64,000 bases of DNA from Crotophaga sulcirostris (Eukaryota > Chordata > Aves > Cuculiformes > Crotophagidae), in the NCBI GenBank assembly GCA_013397455.1, contig VYZB01000133.1, forward strand, positions 5,314-69,313, read 5' to 3'. Position numbers and translations under genes: made by a program. The notes below the pieces were generated by a model that worked only from the letters and a program-made list of their open reading frames with translations, was not told where the DNA came from and did no database searches. Of this stretch, positions 1-9,505 are shown piece by piece (position 1 is the stretch's first letter; every line of letters starts with the position of its first letter).

Positions 1-330
1 CCCCTTCCCGCGGAGCCGGGATCCCCGCGGGGCCCCCGCATGGCGGAACGGGGAGGGACGGAGCGCGGGCTCCGCTCGGGAGAGGCACAACCGGAGGCGC
101 TGGGGCCGTGGGCGAGCGGCGGGGGCTGCTAGGAAAGGGGAGGGGGTCTCCTGAGGCGTCAAGAGCGGCACCAGCGCCACTCCGTCACGCGGGCTCGCTC
201 TCGATGGTTCGCGTACCGCTCCGTCCTCCCATGTAACACTCTATTGTTCGCGGTACCGCAGCCAATAAGAGGCGGGGGCGGGGAGTTGAAAATGAGGAGG
301 CTCGACAGCCAATGGAAGCGGGAGGGACGG
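1..330. repeat. Segmental duplicate copy A (CCAAT/GC-box block)
   Basis: This stretch matches 1157-1545 over most of its length. Shared landmarks are TTCCCGCGG at 5 and 1160, the GATCCCCGCGGGGCCCCCGC block that follows, GGGAGGGACGGAGCGCGGG, CGCTGGGGCCG, and CTCGCTCTCG before the CCAAT boxes. The offset falls from about 1155 to 1117 bp along the copy, so small indels have accumulated. Copy A has two CCAAT boxes (262 and 309), whereas copy B has five. The left end of this copy lies outside the window. Confidence 0.7.
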
Positions 331-342
331 GGAGATGCAAAC

Positions 343-510
343 GAGCCGAGCGGAGCCGAGCTGACGCGAGAACAGCCGAGGGGATCCGAGTGTAGCCGAG
401 CGGATCGAGAATAGCCTAGCGATGACGAGCGGAGCCGAGAGAAGCCGAATCGAGACGAGAGTATCCGACGCGATACGAAGCGAGTCGAGGGGAGCCGAAT
501 GGAGTTGAGG
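343..510. repeat. Short-period AGCCGAG array 1
   Basis: This is a run of degenerate 5- and 10-bp units around the consensus AGCCGAGCGG (also ATCCGAG, AGTCGAG, GACGAG). The period is mostly 5 or 10 bp. The absence of stop codons on the complementary strand is a by-product of the repeat and produces long serine/arginine-rich open frames that are not genes. The last ~80 bp are nearly identical to the end of array 2, showing that the two arrays were copied together with the octamer that follows them. Confidence 0.75.
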
Positions 511-519
511 GGGCGGGAG

Positions 520-527
520 ATGCAAAT
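520..527. promoter_or_regulatory. Octamer site ATGCAAAT (copy 1)
   Basis: This is an exact octamer, the classical site for POU-family Oct factors, set in the context GGGAGATGCAAATGAGTG. The same context recurs at 968-975, and a variant ATGCAAAC is found at 335-342. Occupancy is inferred from the motif and its repetition only. Confidence 0.5.
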
Positions 528-598
528 GAGTGTCAGCCCCTCCAAGCAGTGTCAGCCCCCGGGTCGGAGGCGGCGGCGCAGAGCGCGGCAGCGTAGAG

Positions 599-720
599 CT
601 GCAGTACCGACTGTCGGTCACACGGCAGCAGCAGAGACCCGCGGGCGGGGGCATCACGCCCCCAGCGCCACACCTTGGCTGCAGTACCGGAATGCGGCCA
701 CACGGCGGCAGCACCGAGAC
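599..720. repeat. CACACGG module pair 1 with dyads
   Basis: There are two modules about 80 bp apart. Each has CTGCAGTA or similar, then an 11-bp dyad, then CACACGGC and a GGCAGCA stretch ending GAGAC. The first module has the perfect dyad CCGAC-T-GTCGG (607-617). The second has the imperfect CCGGA-A-TGCGG (687-697). The same pair arrangement recurs at 1030-1143 and 1569-1683. Confidence 0.7.
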
Positions 721-747
721 CATGCTCGCCGGGTGCCCAGAATTGCC

Positions 748-948
748 AAGCGGAGCCGAGTGGTGACGACGGTATCGAGCGGAAACGAGAATAGCCGAGA
801 AAAGGCGAGCGTTGCCGAGCCGAGCCGAAAATAGCCGAGAGGAGTCGAGGTTCCGAGCGGAGCATAACGTTACTGAGCGGAGCCGAGAGGTGCCGAATCG
901 AGACGAGAGTATCCGAAGCGATACGAAGCGAGCCGAGCGGAGCCGAAT
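748..948. repeat. Short-period AGCCGAG array 2
   Basis: This is a second array of the same degenerate 5/10-bp unit. Its 3' part (about 885-948) matches the 3' part of array 1 closely, including the GAATCGAGACGAGAGTATCC segment and the following octamer. The offset between matching points is about 448 bp, which defines a second, shorter duplication inside the larger one. Confidence 0.75.
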
Positions 949-967
949 AAATTTGGGGGGCCGGGAG

Positions 968-975
968 ATGCAAAT
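968..975. promoter_or_regulatory. Octamer site ATGCAAAT (copy 2)
   Basis: This is an exact octamer in the same flanking sequence as the one at 520, displaced by 448 bp. The flanks are preserved, with GAGTGTCAGCCCC following in both, so it arose by duplication. The octamer itself has not been altered in either copy. Confidence 0.5.
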
Positions 976-1029
976 GAGTGTCAGCCCCCGGGACCGAGGG
1001 TGGCGGCGCAGAGCGGGGCAGCGTCCGAG

Positions 1030-1143
1030 CTGCAGTACCGCACTGCGGCCACACGGAGGAGACAGAGAGCTGCAGACAGGCGCATCACCCCCCCCGCGCC
1101 ACACCTTGGCTGCAGTGCGGCCACACGACGGCAGCACCGAGAC
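1030..1143. repeat. CACACGG module pair 2 with dyad
   Basis: This is the second occurrence of the paired module. The first member has the perfect dyad CCGCA-C-TGCGG (1038-1048). The second member (1109-1143) has lost the left half of the dyad through a short deletion but keeps TGCGGCCACACG. The CGCCACACCTTGGCTGCAGT sequence between the members matches pair 1. Confidence 0.7.
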
Positions 1144-1156
1144 CAGCGGGCTCTTT

Positions 1157-1545
1157 CCCTTCCCGCGGCGCAGGGATCCCCGCGGGGCCCCCGCATGGCG
1201 GGGCGGGGCGGGGCGGGGAGGGACGGAGCGCGGGGTCCGCTCGGGATTGGCGCGACCGGACGCGCTGGGGCCGCGGGCGAACGGCGGGGAGGGAAAGGTA
1301 GAGGCCTCCGGCAGGGGCGAAACAGACACCAATGGCACCCCATCGTGCTGGCTCGCTCTCGTCTTTCGCGGCGCGCAGCCAATGAGAAGCGGGGGCGGGG
1401 AGACGGAAGACAGGCGGCGCCGGCATGCCAATGAGAAGCGTGGGCGGGGAGAGGTGAGACAGGCCGCACCGGCAGCCAATGAGAGGCGGGGGCGGGGAGA
1501 GGGAAGACAGGCCGCACCGGCAGCCAATGAGAGGCGGGGGCGGCA
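1157..1545. repeat. Segmental duplicate copy B (CCAAT/GC-box block)
   Basis: This is the second copy of the 1-330 block. It carries a longer run of GGGGC units (1200-1222), an extra CCAAT at 1329, and the four-copy 48-bp CCAAT/GC repeat at 1376-1543 that copy A does not have in expanded form. It is the copy nearest the TATA-like box at 1735, so it is the better candidate for the active proximal promoter. Confidence 0.7.
1376..1543. repeat. 48-bp tandem repeat carrying CCAAT and GC boxes
   Basis: There are three full units and one partial unit beginning at 1376, 1424, 1473 and 1521. Units are 48, 49 and 48 bp; the last is 23 bp. Each starts with CCAATGAGA and a GC box (GGGGGCGGGG or TGGGCGGGG). 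The full units continue through a purine stretch to ACAGGC and a GC-rich end. CCAAT starts are at 1379, 1428, 1476 and 1524, giving regular spacing. These are the expected sites for NF-Y and Sp1-family factors; binding is inferred. Confidence 0.85.
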
Positions 1546-1568
1546 GTCACTGAGTGGTGGGGTCTATA

Positions 1569-1683
1569 CCGACTGTCGGTCACACGGCAGCGGCAAAGAC
1601 CCATGGGCGGGGTCATCACTCTCCCCCGCGTCACCCCTCGGCTGCAGTACCGCAGTGCGGCCACACGGCGGCAGCACCGAGAC
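1569..1683. repeat. CACACGG module pair 3 with dyads
   Basis: This is the third occurrence, closest to the TATA-like box. The first member has CCGAC-T-GTCGG (1569-1579) and the second has CCGCA-G-TGCGG (1650-1660), both perfect. The order of the two dyad types is the same as in pair 1, so the pair is the unit that was duplicated. Confidence 0.7.
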
Positions 1684-1734
1684 ACACCTTCCTCCGCACA
1701 GCTCACCCCGCGGTCCTTCTGGCCCCGCGCTGCA

Positions 1735-1744
1735 CATAAAAAGG
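1735..1744 (+). promoter_or_regulatory. TATA-like box
   Basis: CATAAAAAGG lies directly downstream of the CCAAT/GC/dyad array, followed by GCGTCGAAATCG. A TATA box here would place initiation near 1765-1775, where ACTCAGC offers a plausible initiator. The orientation is supported by the order upstream elements, TATA, then a stretch with an ATG in good context at 1865. The transcription start is inferred. Confidence 0.45.
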
Positions 1745-1864
1745 CGTCGAAATCGTCGCGGCTGCAGCAAACTCAGCGTCGCTCACAGAGCCCTGAGCCC
1801 GCTGCTGCGCTTTGGAGCCGCGGAAGTGCAAACCGTGCCTTCGATCGCACCGACCCTGACCAAG

Positions 1865-2119
1865 ATGCTCCCGGATGGGCCCCCATCAAACAGCACTACT
1901 TCATCATTCAGCTGCAGCGGCAGGCTCTGCTCTTCAGCAATAAGAGTACACTCTGTCAGACCTGTTCAGATCCAGCAAATCTCAATCACCTTAACCGGGC
2001 AACAGCTCTCCAAACAAAAGCTGAGACAGAGGTTGATCTACAAACCAAACCAGGCTGTCAGGCCGGGCAAGGCACATACACCAGTTGTCAGTTTATCACA
2101 GAAAAGGATGCAGAATTGA
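1865..2119 (+). CDS. Unrecognised short reading frame downstream of TATA-like box
   Basis: This is an 84-codon frame from ATG (context GACCAAG-ATG-C, with A at -3) to TGA. The predicted product begins MLPDGPPSNSTTSS and is serine-rich at its N-terminus, then basic and glutamine-rich, with no domain, signal peptide or membrane segment that I recognise. The same DNA is also open in a second frame (1603-2124), so openness alone is weak evidence. It could be a real small protein, the first coding exon of a gene whose remainder is lost or lies outside the view, a piece of a retrocopy, or chance. No strong splice donor is visible after it, and a CR1 tail begins at 2211. The placement about 100 bp downstream of a predicted start is the main argument in favour. 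Confidence 0.2.
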   Translation: MLPDGPPSNSTTSSFSCSGRLCSSAIRVHSVRPVQIQQISITLTGQQLSKQKLRQRLIYKPNQAVRPGKAHTPVVSLSQKRMQN

Positions 2120-2210
2120 TGTAGCTCCAAAGCAGGAGCTGCCAAGTCTCCAGGGCTGAGCCATCTTTTCCTCCAGACTTTTTGCTCCCATTCACAACTT
2201 GGTAACATCG

Positions 2211-2366
2211 AATCATAGATTCATTTGACCTTAAAACCAATCCAGTTCCAACCCCCTGCCATGGGCAGGGACAGCTCCCACGGGATCAGGGGGCTCAAAG
2301 CCCCATCCAACCTGGCCTTGAACACCTCCAGGGATGGGGCAGCCACATCTGAGAACTGCAGCCTGG
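2211..2366 (-). mobile_element. CR1 LINE 3' end fragment
   Basis: Read on the plus strand it begins AATCATAGATTCAT, the reverse complement of the CR1 3' terminal repeat. It continues through the typical CR1 3' UTR text with the CCATGGGCAGGGACAGCTCC block and AACACCTCCAGGGATGGGGC. It is 5'-truncated at about 2366 and lies directly against the end of the CpG-rich island. Confidence 0.85.
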
Positions 2367-5300
2367 TTTTCTAATAACACCAAGGTTTTTAACCTTTCTT
2401 AGCCCCTCTGTCCACTCTGGACAAGAAAATGTTCTTGTAGTTCTTTCCTAGGATATGGGTATCTTTAACTATCAGGAGGGGAGAGAGAGAGAGAGAAAGA
2501 AAGGTAGATTCTTGTTATCTAATTCACTCCAGAAATGAGGAGATGAAACTAAAGAAGGGAAACAGAAATAAGAGAGACTATAAACAGTATTAAAGACAGG
2601 CAAAATCAGTGTTTCAAAGCATGTTTTCCTAAAACACAGTGACACATATATACAACCTCATTAAAGATGACTTCAGAATCAGATGATGGCTTTCAGTGTT
2701 GGGGAGACAGTTATTGTAAGAGAGGAAACTAGAAGCTTTCATTCCCACCTCTGCTTCGTACAGAGTGCATCAGGCAGGATCCATACAACCCTAATTTTCC
2801 TTCTAAGAACTGAATCCATCAGAAATAGATAAAGGTATGATATAGATATGGGTAATGGATAAATGGATGATCAAGAACTTATTTGCACATTTTAAACAGA
2901 GAATAGATGCTGTGCAAGGTTTGGAAGATTTTGAGACAAATATTAATTTGAACATATGAATATGAAACAGTGACCTAGCTCGTTAAGCATCAAACTAGTG
3001 TTCCCTAACTTGCTTTCAATTAGAGATATCACAGTAGAAATAGTGGGAGAAACGAGCAACAGAGGTAGAGAACAGGCTAGTTAAGCCTGTTGTCCAGGAC
3101 AAGAGCATCATTTTTAGGAAAAGAGTTAAAAAAATTCTGAAAATATATGCAAAAAAAATAGGCAAGAGACTCACGTAGACAATTCATTGGAAAAAAATTA
3201 ATCTCTGCACCAGAATGGTGAATGAAAATGAGCACTATTGGAGGGATTGTGGTTTATGGGAAGCATTTAAGCAGTATATAAAGAGCGAATAAATGGAATG
3301 CCGTGACATTTACTATGCATTGGTCTTCCTCTGCTGCATTGACATTAAATAGACTATGGCAATTTCACTGTCAGCAGGATTTGTCCCTGAGTCCTTGACC
3401 AAAATTTGCCTTCCTCTCTCTTGCTGGGCTGCATGCTGATTTTTCCTAGTCTGTTTGTTTGCAACATCTAATGCAGAGGTAAATATGACTGTGGATACTC
3501 AGTTGTAGGACAAAATTTTATACAGAAATTATGAATTAAATATGTTGTTATCATTATTATAGCTATTATTACATCGTTAACACATAACTTAGAATTCCAG
3601 CCGGCATCATGGAAGTTCTAAGATCCAGTGTCTGAGATTCAGTGTTCTTGTTCTGCTTCCTAAAGTTACAAGCCTGAACTACACTTTTGGGAAAAAGATT
3701 CAAACCTTTTCTATTTCTAGGTACATGGTCAACCTTCCATTGTGCAACAGTTCTGATTTACCTCCTGTTTAGGAAGTGTAACATGAAAAAGAAAAAAATA
3801 TATATTAATTAAAGCTAATAGAACAGCATTGATATAATGCTAATTATATAACATTGCTAAGCTAACATAACATAATAGACAATATACCATCAATGAGCAG
3901 ACATGCTTTGTGTAAGAGGAATATCAAGCACAAAAATTATTGACCTACATCAGGTTCACCTTTGTGCTCAGTGTTATTGAAGAATATGGAACAGAACAGA
4001 TTTATTTCTTTATTTATCTCCTATGAAGGACTTTTAACTATGATCTTTTTATGAATGTGGCACTTAGCACCAGGCTTCCACTTCCCAACTCAGAGAGGTT
4101 CTTACTAGCAGATAGTAAGAAGAGTTCTCATCATCTTCCACCACAGCTGGTGGAACAGCAGGCTTTCATCTCTTCTGTATGTGCTTAGCTCCTTCCTTTT
4201 CCATCAAAAGCCTAAAGTGAGCTTACCCTCTGCATGCTTGACTTTAATGTTGACCCAGAGTTGACTTTTGTATCTTTGGGAATTATTGCTAGCGTAGTAA
4301 CTAGTATGACTACTGCCTGGAGACACTGCAAACTGCAGTGTCAGTATATATTCAGTAGGAATTTACCTCTTTCTCCAAGTCTCGAAAACAGGGCACTCTT
4401 GTTTCTAGGGACTGCACTTTTTGTCCTGAGTTAATTGCTCCCTGCCTAAGTAAACCTGCATGGACTTAATTCCTCTACCTAATATACAAATATTATAAAG
4501 CACCTTAGCACCTGTCAACTTAAATCACCAATGGGCAAAAGAAATAGCCAAATTTTTCACAGCTAGTTGACTTTTAGACACAGTACGAGCCTCCGGTGGG
4601 TGACAGTGCTGCATCCAAGCACCAGCAGGGCTGGGTGAGTAGTTCCCAGAGCAAAGGAAGCTTCCAAAACATGCAGCAGCAGCAAAATTCTGATACTTCT
4701 GTTACCATGGAGACAGCCAGAGAGAGATTGTGTGTATATGTGTGTGTATATGCATGTGTGTATTTGCGAGGGGGTGGGTTGAAGAAGGAAAATTGGGAGG
4801 AACTTCAAGAACGAACATTTACTGGCCTATATTATGTGCAGGGTAACTACTTTGTTCATCTTTACGCAGTCTTGCTGCAATTCCTCATTGTACAGATGGC
4901 CAATGGTAACAGTTCCAACAGTAGCTCTGTACAAAAGGTCAGGCTTCTTTTGACTGTTTTTTGATTTGCTCCTTTCTAAATAGGAAAACATTAGGAGTGG
5001 TTAGTGTCTTCTCTTGCAAAGGAACCAGAAAAAGCATGAGCAAAAGACACATTGGTTGCTGCTGAATTGCACATTACTATTTATCAAAAGGTAGCTCATT
5101 CTTTCCTATTGTTTCACATTTTATAAAAAATATTTTCACGATATTTCTTTACCAATTGTGTAAACTCTCAGTCAAACTAAGAACCCTTCAAAGGTCATTG
5201 TTACTGAAGGAGCCTCAGTAGAAATTCCTTTCTGCATTGTTCTTTCACAGATCATTTCTACTCTTTATGTGCTAGATTCTGTCCCTTTAATGTCTTTGGC

Positions 5301-7167
5301 ATTATAATAAATGGATGATCTTTGTATTCAACCCTTAGAAAAGGTTAATGGTTATTACTACAATATGGTACAGGAGGTAGAGTTTGCAATGGTAATTCAG
5401 ATTCATGCCCATACCTATTTATGTAGACGTTTGTCTGAATATCAGCTGAGTCTCAACTGCTTCTCTTTATCAACTCACCTCAGCCCTGATTTTTCCACTC
5501 TTGTTCATACACGGGGTCACAATGCCACATGCCTCTTGCACCTGCTAAACCTCCCTTGCTCTTGGCTTCGTTGCCCTTGATGGAAACCAGCCAGTACATC
5601 TCCAGGGCTGGGCATTCTTTTGCAGTTTTCATCTTATAGTTGCTTAATATGTCTGAATAAACCAAGGGTAGCATGTCAGTGTCTAAATGAAAAAAACATC
5701 ATTTCTACTCCACTTGTTGATGTACTATTTTCCAAATATGCTAACTTTGAAAGAACTTAAATGTACTTTGTATTACAGAAATACAGGGAAAGCAGGTCAG
5801 CTTAGCGAGACATGGCTGGCAATGAAGTTAGGCACTATCCAGTCATAGTTGCTTATGAATATCTTTTACAAGAACTCTGTTTCTGTTGTTGATGCTTTTG
5901 GTGATTTTAATAATTTGGGCTGAGAATTTCAATTAAATATTCTGTTATCGAGTGAACTCATCTGGAAACTCATTCCAAAGACGACAGTCTGGTGCCTTAC
6001 AAATGTATATCTTGTTTTGTTCAGATTAAATACTATTCTACCTTCCACACTTCAAACTTACAGTGTCTTGCTGTAGGATGGAGAAAGAAGTTTCAATTAG
6101 GGTTTTTAGTTTTGTCGTGGGGGTTGTTTTTTAAATCAAGGAAGTCTTATATTTATAAAAATAACAAACACATCTGGAAGAAAAAGTTCCTAGTAAAGTG
6201 TCAATTTGTCAGGAAAGTTGTTCTGAAAAGAAATATCAAAGCATATTTAGGAAGAGTATTAGCCATGAGAGAAAAGTAAAGTGAAGGGGAGAGAGAAACA
6301 AAAACGTTAGTGAAAGGAATTCAGAAAGCTAAAACATTTCCATCTGCTGACACCACTGACCAATGACTTGAAATGGATTCTCTAGTGTGGTTAAACAGGT
6401 AGGATCTGACTCAGTATGATGCCTGAACGTGCTATAAATTTGGAAAGAACTGTTCAGTTTTTAAAACTGTAGTCTGGTAAACTGGATATTTGAAAAGCAT
6501 GTATCCCTTGAACAGATACTTTGTACACAGCCACTCCATCTTTCCATATAAACTTCGGTCTAAAGTTGGAGGAAAACTTTAATATTATTTGGTGATTAAT
6601 CTTCCTCAATCCAGGTGAAATTCCTACTATAATTCGCAGTGGGGAATATCATGTAAGTATTAAGATGTCAAGGAAGTCCAGGATACCTCCATGGAAAGTA
6701 CAGGACTGCTGTGTCAGCTATACACCTGAGAACATTTAAATGCTTACAGAAAAATAAAGGACTTTTTAGTTATTACGTAATCCTTATTTTCTATATGTTA
6801 TTCTTGATGAATTTTCCTATGATTATTGTTTGAAAAACCTTTAATGTATCTAGAAAAATGTGCCTCAGAATTTATTTATGATGTAAATAAAGCCTACCCC
6901 TTAAATTAGAAAACAAACTGTGAATCTGTCTAGATGTGTTGTCCAAAGATGCATAAAGAATACATTTTCCTTATATTATCACCTGATTTTAGATAAGAAT
7001 AATTTTCCTTTGTGCTGGTTATATGTGAATGCAGTAATTTAAGAACCTGCTATCACCGATGCTACCACTAGATGTCACGCACTGATATTTGTCCCAAACG
7101 TGTAGGCCAGGATTACAGGCTCAGATACAGAAATATATAAAAATTCTTTCCTTTAAGGCTTTTCCCC

Positions 7168-7192
7168 TTTTTTTTTTTTTGTGTGTGTGTGT
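7168..7192. repeat. Poly-T plus (GT)n microsatellite
   Basis: About 13 T residues run directly into six GT dinucleotides. It is a simple-sequence repeat and probably length-polymorphic. Confidence 0.85.
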
Positions 7193-9470
7193 CATTTAAC
7201 ATGTCAGTATTGCATTATTTCAATTCTGGAAAAGGAAATGCTCTGTCAGTGACATTAGAAGTAGCAATCGCTGATGGAATTCAAGACATCCAGAAATATA
7301 AGGCAAAGATAATGAAACAGAAAGCACCAGTGTAGCAGGGAGACCTAAATAATAAAAAAAGAAATATGTTTTCGTCATGTTGTCAATGAGAGACTTATTT
7401 AAGAGATATTTAATTATGTACTTACACTTTCTAATATTTGAAAATAGGTTGCCCAAAAGTAAATTAGGTATCCGAATTCTTGTTATGCAATGTCTACAAA
7501 TGTTTGCTGGTAGTTTTCAAACTTGTGTAAGCCAGACATAAATATTATAACAATTTTATAAGTGGGTAGAGAAAATCTTAAAGAACAGGTGGAAGATTAA
7601 CATTTTTATTTCCCTAAGCTGTGAACTAAGGTAACAACAGCAGTAAAATTCACCTCTAGCATGATTTAGTAAGATGGGTTATCCCATCCCCCACCTGCCT
7701 CTATTTTATTTTAGGCTGCCTGTTTTGGGAAAATATCTTAGATATACAGTAGCAGAATTGATTAAAAAAATCCACCAAAACAATTTTTCCCAGCAGAAAA
7801 TTGGTCACTCAATACATTTTATTTTCTAAAAGTGTCCTTTTTACTAGGAAAAAAACAACATTCTTTTCAGTTTCAAGCAAGCTTTTTGACACTGAAGGTA
7901 ATTCGGATTTTTTTTACCAAACAAATGAAAATAAACTACTTTCAAAGAACAATTTCTAAAAACAATATATCATCAGAAATAGTCATGAAAAAGTAGTTAT
8001 TTGCCTGTGTCTCTGCAGAAACCTTTTGAGATAATTTTTTCTATGCCATTTTATAATGAGATAAAGTGATTTACTTCAATTTATATAATGAATTGGTGAC
8101 AGAAGCACAAATAGACACCTAACACCCAAGTTCGCAGTCTTTTTTGTAACTGACTGCTCCCAGTTAAAAAGCTATCAGCATAATGTTAAAGTCCCAGATA
8201 TCTCAGTGTCTATTTGTGGTTGCCCAATGATTTCCTCTCCCAAAGATATGCATAACACATGATTTAAAAACAGACTAGATATGCGGAGAACAACAGAAAA
8301 CCATGGAAACGAGATTAGTGGCAGAAATCCATGTAATATATATCTATCTATTGAATGCTGAACTCACTTTACTAAACAACAGCTTAATATATGATATAAA
8401 AATAAATGTTAGAACGTTTTAAAATTCTAGATTAGACAAAAATGACATACAAAACACAAAAGCCCAGTACAGTGGCAGTAACAGTACTATCTTGATAAAA
8501 ATTTTTGCTGTTTACACAGTTGTGCCTGATGCTGTTTATTAGATTCTGAAGTGGCTCTAAAGGTCATGGAAGCCTCTCTATATAACATGACTATAGTATA
8601 ATAGAAAAAGGTAACTCACTCAATCCACCAGATACTGAGTAGTTTTATTGAATCTCAGTACTCATTTCTGCTCAATTGGAAAAAAAATATTTATTTTAAT
8701 GCCAGTTTGTTGTTGCCGTCTTTTCAAACCACATTAACAAACAAAATGAATGTTTACAGATAATTTTTGTATTTTGCAAGAAAACATGTCTGCCTGTTTT
8801 TTGTCACTTGAGAAAATTAAATAGTTGTGATTGATTCTCCAGTCCTCTCTTAGTGGATAATGGTGAAAATGAAATGATGTACACTCAAACTGAACAGAGG
8901 TACACTGTGAATTAGAGAAAACTGTGACTTTAAATGCCATGTTACCTATAAAGAAACAAATTTTATGTTAGTAAAATGAATTACTTCATGGCAGTGAGTT
9001 GAGACATATGTGTCAGAATTACTAAGAGAGCTGCTGAAAGGACAATGACAGAACCTGACAGAAATTTTTCAGCTGAAAAATCTTCTCTTGGAGAATGTAG
9101 ATTCCTTAAAATCAAATATTCACCAGAGTTTTCAACATTCCCCAAAACCTGACATAAAGTGAGGAAGGCTGTGAAGAAATCTTGCCTGCCAAAAACCTGT
9201 CAATATCTGACTGCTAAGCAGTCATGCATTTTCTTGGGAGCTGTTTTGGCCAGCTGCTGAGCCAGATCTGATAGGGTTGAGGCTGAAAGTCTGAGTCTTA
9301 CCCAAGCTTTAGGCTTAGGAACTTTTGTGCCAAAAGAGTGTCCCATTCTGTCAAACCTGTGCACTCAGGAGGATTAAGGTCCCTGGCCTCTCTTGCTGAA
9401 GCCTTCAGATTCAAGAATCAGTGCTTTCAGGCCTTATCACTGTTTTTAAGGTACTACCTCATCTCGGATT

Positions 9471-9505
9471 ATGCTTTGCTATGCCGTGCTATGCTGTGCT
9501 ATGCT
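9471..9505. repeat. 10-bp tandem repeat (ATGCTGTGCT-like)
   Basis: There are three and a half units of ATGCTTTGCT / ATGCCGTGCT / ATGCTGTGCT / ATGCT, a short degenerate minisatellite with a period of 10 bp. No function is apparent. Confidence 0.75.

Larger units (their letters stand above)
1..2205. promoter_or_regulatory. CpG-rich, internally duplicated promoter-like island
   Basis: Base composition is very different from the AT-rich remainder: GC-rich with abundant CpG from the left edge to about 1880, then falling to ordinary exon-like composition by 2205. The block contains seven CCAAT pentamers, many GC boxes (GGGGCGGGG), two exact ATGCAAAT octamers and one variant, two arrays of AGCCGAG-like short repeats, and six copies of a CACACGG-containing module. 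Much of it is built by duplication: the start of the window (1-330) recurs at 1157-1545, and 430-535 recurs at 880-985. A TATA-like CATAAAAAGG lies at 1735. Taken together this looks like a strong RNA polymerase II promoter region with expanded upstream elements. It is truncated by the window edge. What it drives is unknown. Alternatives are a macrosatellite unit or the regulatory part of an unfamiliar mobile element. Confidence 0.6.

Noticed and set aside
241..1527. Long minus-strand open frame (428 codons) rich in Ser, Arg and Leu
   Set aside because: It runs through the AGCCGAG arrays and CCAAT/GC repeats. The repetitive composition (RLGSARLFSAR-like text) is a direct translation of short-period DNA, and overlapping long frames exist on both strands because stops are rare in this GC-rich repeat.
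1..1700. Possible integrated herpesvirus-like or retroviral control region
   Set aside because: GC boxes, CCAAT boxes and octamers are shared by many cellular promoters. No viral coding sequence, primer-binding site or paired LTR was seen, so there is no positive evidence.
812..1864. Plus-strand open frame leading into the 84-codon frame
   Set aside because: The part before 1865 translates promoter-like repeats upstream of the TATA-like box, and its composition is that of repeat DNA. Only the part after the ATG at 1865 is kept, as a weak candidate.
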